DNA of 64,000 nucleotides from Algoriphagus machipongonensis (GTDB lineage Bacteria; Bacteroidota; Bacteroidia; Cytophagales; Cyclobacteriaceae): NCBI RefSeq assembly GCF_000166275.1, contig NZ_CM001023.1, positions 2,421,001 to 2,485,000 of the forward strand, read 5' to 3'. Shown piece by piece: positions 61,781 to 64,000 of this stretch (position 1 is its first letter; each line of letters starts with the position of its first letter). The notes under the pieces were generated by a model. It saw only the letters and a program-made list of their open reading frames with translations, ran no database searches and was not told where the DNA came from. The position numbers and the translations under genes were made by a program.

Positions 61781-62713
61781 ATGGAAGATCAGGATACACA
61801 CTTTTTAGGAGTGGACGTGGGAGGAACCCATTTAAAAATTGGATTAGTAGACCGTGAGGGTACTATCGTAGATTTTCAAAAAGAAGATACCACCCCATTT
61901 CGTGATGATCCCGCCGGATTCGGACCTTGCTTTATAAAAGGCATTGGTAAGTATCTGGAAAAATATAAACAAGTAAAAAAAGTGGGTATCGGGCTACCGG
62001 GTTTGATATCTAAAGACAGAACTACCACCCTAGAAATCCCTGCTATACCTGGCTTGAACGGATTTAACTTAAAAGGTGGATTGGAAGAAGCTTATCCTGA
62101 TTATGAATTTTTTCTAGAAAATGATGCTGCGGCAGCTGGTATAGGAGAATTTTATTATGGAAAAGATAATCCAAGTGAAAACTTCCTATTCGTAACGATG
62201 GGGACCGGTATCGGTAGCGCATTGGTTCTAGATGGAGAAGTATTTAAAGGTTCCAGGGGGAATGCCATGGAAATGGGGCATATGCTATCTAATGGAAATG
62301 CCAGGCTAGAAACATTAGTCGGTAGAGCCGGAATTTTAAATATTATGGAGCGAATGATCGCAGCTTATCCCGAAAAAGCTGGCGATTTGGTTAATAAAGA
62401 ATTAGGAACACACTTATTGGTGGATACAGCCAAGGCCGGAAATGAAGTTTCCTTAATGGTTTTTAAAGAAGTGGGTACGATTCTGGGTGAATCCATTGTT
62501 TCTACCATCAGAATATTGGATGTCACTGAAGTTTATTTTGGAGGTGGAATTTCAGCAGGTTTGGAATTTATGATGCCTGCTTTGGATCACACCATCAGAC
62601 AATATTTAACTCACTATTATGTGAAAGACTTAAAACTGAAAAAAGCTACCCTTGAAAACAATGCCGGTACCCTTGGGGCTGCAGCACTTTGTTTTATGGG
62701 TTCAGGTTTGTAA
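61781..62713 (+). CDS. ROK family sugar kinase
   Basis: This 310-residue ROK kinase has the ATP-binding start FLGVDVGGTHLKIGLV, the catalytic region ENDAAAAGIGEFYYG, and MGTGIGSALVLDGEV. ATG 61781 is preferred over an open TTG nine codons upstream. The zinc-binding cysteine stretch of typical ROK proteins (CxCGxxGCxE) is not present: GHMLSNGNARLETLVG lies where it should be. It is therefore nearer to the polyphosphate-glucokinase-like or glucokinase group than to NagK/ROK repressors. It probably phosphorylates glucose. It overlaps the convergent lipoprotein gene by 20 bases. Confidence 0.9.
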   Translation: MEDQDTHFLGVDVGGTHLKIGLVDREGTIVDFQKEDTTPFRDDPAGFGPCFIKGIGKYLEKYKQVKKVGIGLPGLISKDRTTTLEIPAIPGLNGFNLKGGLEEAYPDYEFFLENDAAAAGIGEFYYGKDNPSENFLFVTMGTGIGSALVLDGEVFKGSRGNAMEMGHMLSNGNARLETLVGRAGILNIMERMIAAYPEKAGDLVNKELGTHLLVDTAKAGNEVSLMVFKEVGTILGESIVSTIRILDVTEVYFGGGISAGLEFMMPALDHTIRQYLTHYYVKDLKLKKATLENNAGTLGAAALCFMGSGL

Positions 62714-63080
62714 TCGTTACCTCAGATATTTTACTTACAGCATTTAACCGAAAAAGAACTCTCAAGGGTTCTTTTTCTGGTTTTACCCCATCACAATTTT
62801 CACTGGGTTCCAAAAAATAGAAATAGAAGCTTTGGCTTTTATCTACTAATTCCACGCGATCAGGCCTTCCAAAGGTCTTAATAATTGACTGATTGTAAGC
62901 TCCCAAGAAGTTGTTTTTAATTTTTTCAAGTTCAGCTTTATCCTGAATTCTCAGGCCTTTACAGCCATTACGGTCAGATTTCCAGTTTTCCAAATTGATA
63001 TTTCCTGCATCAAGTTTACCGCCACAGGAAATGGCTGCCATTAACATAAATGGGGAAATGAATTTCAGGAACTTTTGCAT
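62694..63080 (-). CDS. Small lipoprotein of unknown function
   Basis: This 128-residue lipoprotein has the signal end MAAISC (Cys19), then GGKLDAGN. The mature part has NGCKGLRIQDKAELEKIKNNFLGAY, which looks like a helix pair, and beta strands carrying Cys and Tyr. Two internal cysteines (NGC, NC) may form a disulfide. No named family. It starts 3 bases after the stop codon of the sterol-desaturase-family gene on the same strand and is probably in that operon. Confidence 0.8.
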   Translation of the reverse strand: MQKFLKFISPFMLMAAISCGGKLDAGNINLENWKSDRNGCKGLRIQDKAELEKIKNNFLGAYNQSIIKTFGRPDRVELVDKSQSFYFYFLEPSENCDGVKPEKEPLRVLFRLNAVSKISEVTITNLNP

Positions 63081-63083
63081 GAA

Positions 63084-64000
63084 TTATAAGGAAGCCGAGG
63101 ATATTTTAGAAGTAAGCTTATGGTTTTTCCATAGCCATAGAAAGGATACAAAAGTATAAACTCCTAGGCTAGAAATCAGGATTAGTTGAGGAATAATTGA
63201 TTCAAAAAGGAAAAAAACAACCAAAGAAAACAAGATAACTCTCAAGAATTCCTGAGGAAAATACCAGGATCTTTTTTCGAAAATTCCAGAAAAGCTCACG
63301 GTGGTCCATGCGATCAGTAAGCTGACACCAACTTTCGCTAACCAATCAAAGGAATTGATTTGGAACAAGAAAAAGCCTGTCAGAATCAATAATAAACCAT
63401 ACTGAAGAAATATGTACCAGTTGATGGAAGAAGGAACTACTGTGTCAAACTTCTGATAAGATGCGTCGATTTCCTTAGGAGCTCTGTACCCGCCAAGGTA
63501 AGAAGGAAGCCAGCCAGGCTTGTTAAAGAGATATTTTATTTTGTCAGAAAACCCGTGAATTTGCTTTAGCTCTTCCTTCATCGTAACATAATGAGCTAGA
63601 TTCACCCAAATAGGATTCCAGCTATTAACAGGTGTGGTTATGCCATAAGTAGGTGTTTCTTCCTCTTCTTGAAATGTCCCAAACCACTTATCGAAAATGA
63701 TGAATGTTCCACCATGGTTTTTATCGATGTATTTTGGATTTCTTCCGTGATGTACACGGTGATGGGAGGGAGTATTCATGAACTTTTCAAAAAATCCCAT
63801 CTTACCAATCACCTCGGTATGTATCCAGAATTGATAAAGTAAATTGATTCCTGAAACCAGAACCAAAAGGACAGGGTCAAACCCTAAAATAGCAAGCGGG
63901 AAATAGAAGAAAAAGGTCCAGAAGGTTTGTGTGCTGCTCTGACGTAATGCTACCGAAAGGTTATATTCTTCGCTAGAATGATGTACCACATGACCGCCCC
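63084..64000 (-). CDS. Sterol desaturase / fatty acid hydroxylase family protein (5' end cut)
   Basis: The gene runs off the window at the right edge; its reading frame is open to 63998 (VVHHSS preceded by G-G-H). About 305 residues are visible. Conserved histidines VVHHSSEEYN and HRVHHGRNPKYIDKNHGG are typical of the di-iron FA_hydroxylase superfamily, whose membrane enzymes oxidise lipids. Several hydrophobic segments follow. The start codon and first HxxxH block are missing. It is the upstream partner of the small lipoprotein gene by 3 bases. Confidence 0.9.
   Translation of the reverse strand, partial: GGHVVHHSSEEYNLSVALRQSSTQTFWTFFFYFPLAILGFDPVLLVLVSGINLLYQFWIHTEVIGKMGFFEKFMNTPSHHRVHHGRNPKYIDKNHGGTFIIFDKWFGTFQEEEETPTYGITTPVNSWNPIWVNLAHYVTMKEELKQIHGFSDKIKYLFNKPGWLPSYLGGYRAPKEIDASYQKFDTVVPSSINWYIFLQYGLLLILTGFFLFQINSFDWLAKVGVSLLIAWTTVSFSGIFEKRSWYFPQEFLRVILFSLVVFFLFESIIPQLILISSLGVYTFVSFLWLWKNHKLTSKISSASL

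Noticed and set aside
1..64000. CRISPR array, prophage, IS element or integrase
   Set aside because: I saw no regularly spaced repeats, no transposase or integrase motifs and no phage structural genes anywhere in the window.
1..64000. tRNA or rRNA genes
   Set aside because: No T-loop GGTTCGAATCC-like stretch with pairing arms and no rRNA segments were found in the short intergenic gaps.

Overview
The window is an AT-rich chromosomal segment from a member of the Bacteroidota, most likely the Cytophagales (Cyclobacteriaceae or Algoriphagus-like). This is inferred from gene content and sequence style, not from a phylogenetic marker. Supporting signs are many lipoproteins with acidic residues straight after the lipobox cysteine, a Hc1-like histone H1 homologue, TAnnTTTG-type -7 boxes before some genes, short intergenic gaps with strong hairpin terminators, and many exported peptidases. 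I see no tRNA, rRNA, IS element, prophage or CRISPR array.

Layout. 1-8 kb: end of a CsbD-like stress protein, a histone-like protein, a MATE exporter, a sugar-porter MFS transporter, a vanadium-haloperoxidase/PAP2 lipoprotein, DUF1456 and YwbE proteins, and three tandem paralogous small lipoproteins. 7.6-13 kb: an acyl-carrier-like protein without the carrier serine, a GH32 fructan hydrolase, a UGT-like glycosyltransferase, RmlA and a surface lipoprotein. 12.8-25 kb: a large M14 peptidase, an APH-fold kinase-like protein with DUF3817 and a possible HolD (Pol III psi)-like protein, a thioesterase, Pcm, riboflavin synthase, a formylglycine-generating-enzyme-like lipoprotein, an HTH regulator, an outer-membrane-like protein, ferritin and an M28 peptidase. 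25-35 kb: DinB-like, PhzF, a K+ channel, S10 and M48 peptidases, GluQ, a DnaQ-like exonuclease, Mpl and a lycopene-cyclase-like membrane protein. 35-47 kb: DnaB, an MDR oxidoreductase, EtfBA with a bifunctional nuclease, a CNT nucleoside transporter, an M28 peptidase, TruC and MnmA.

46.8-52.1 kb is the most unusual part. It is a minus-strand accessory cassette of very large uncharacterised proteins without signal peptides, set between mnmA and ggt. One is a 563-residue protein that may have a TULIP/P-47-like fold. The next is a roughly 1,160-residue protein made of a beta-propeller, a long amphipathic helical region and C-terminal membrane segments, currently split by a one-base frameshift in a T run. 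The cassette has its own leader containing a terminator-like hairpin.

52-64 kb: an operon of an orphan Hpt protein, an S9 peptidase and gamma-glutamyltransferase; a small membrane protein too short for ordinary gene calling, followed by DUF2452 and an unknown protein; a deoxynucleoside kinase and 3-hydroxyacyl-CoA dehydrogenase, with a possible 33-residue leader gene; a CvfB-like RNA-binding protein, a cysteine-less ArsC/Spx-like protein, a YkgJ-type protein, a ROK kinase, and a sterol-desaturase-family protein cut by the window end. Overall the genes fit an aerobic heterotroph that degrades peptides and polysaccharides, with one unexplained accessory cassette.
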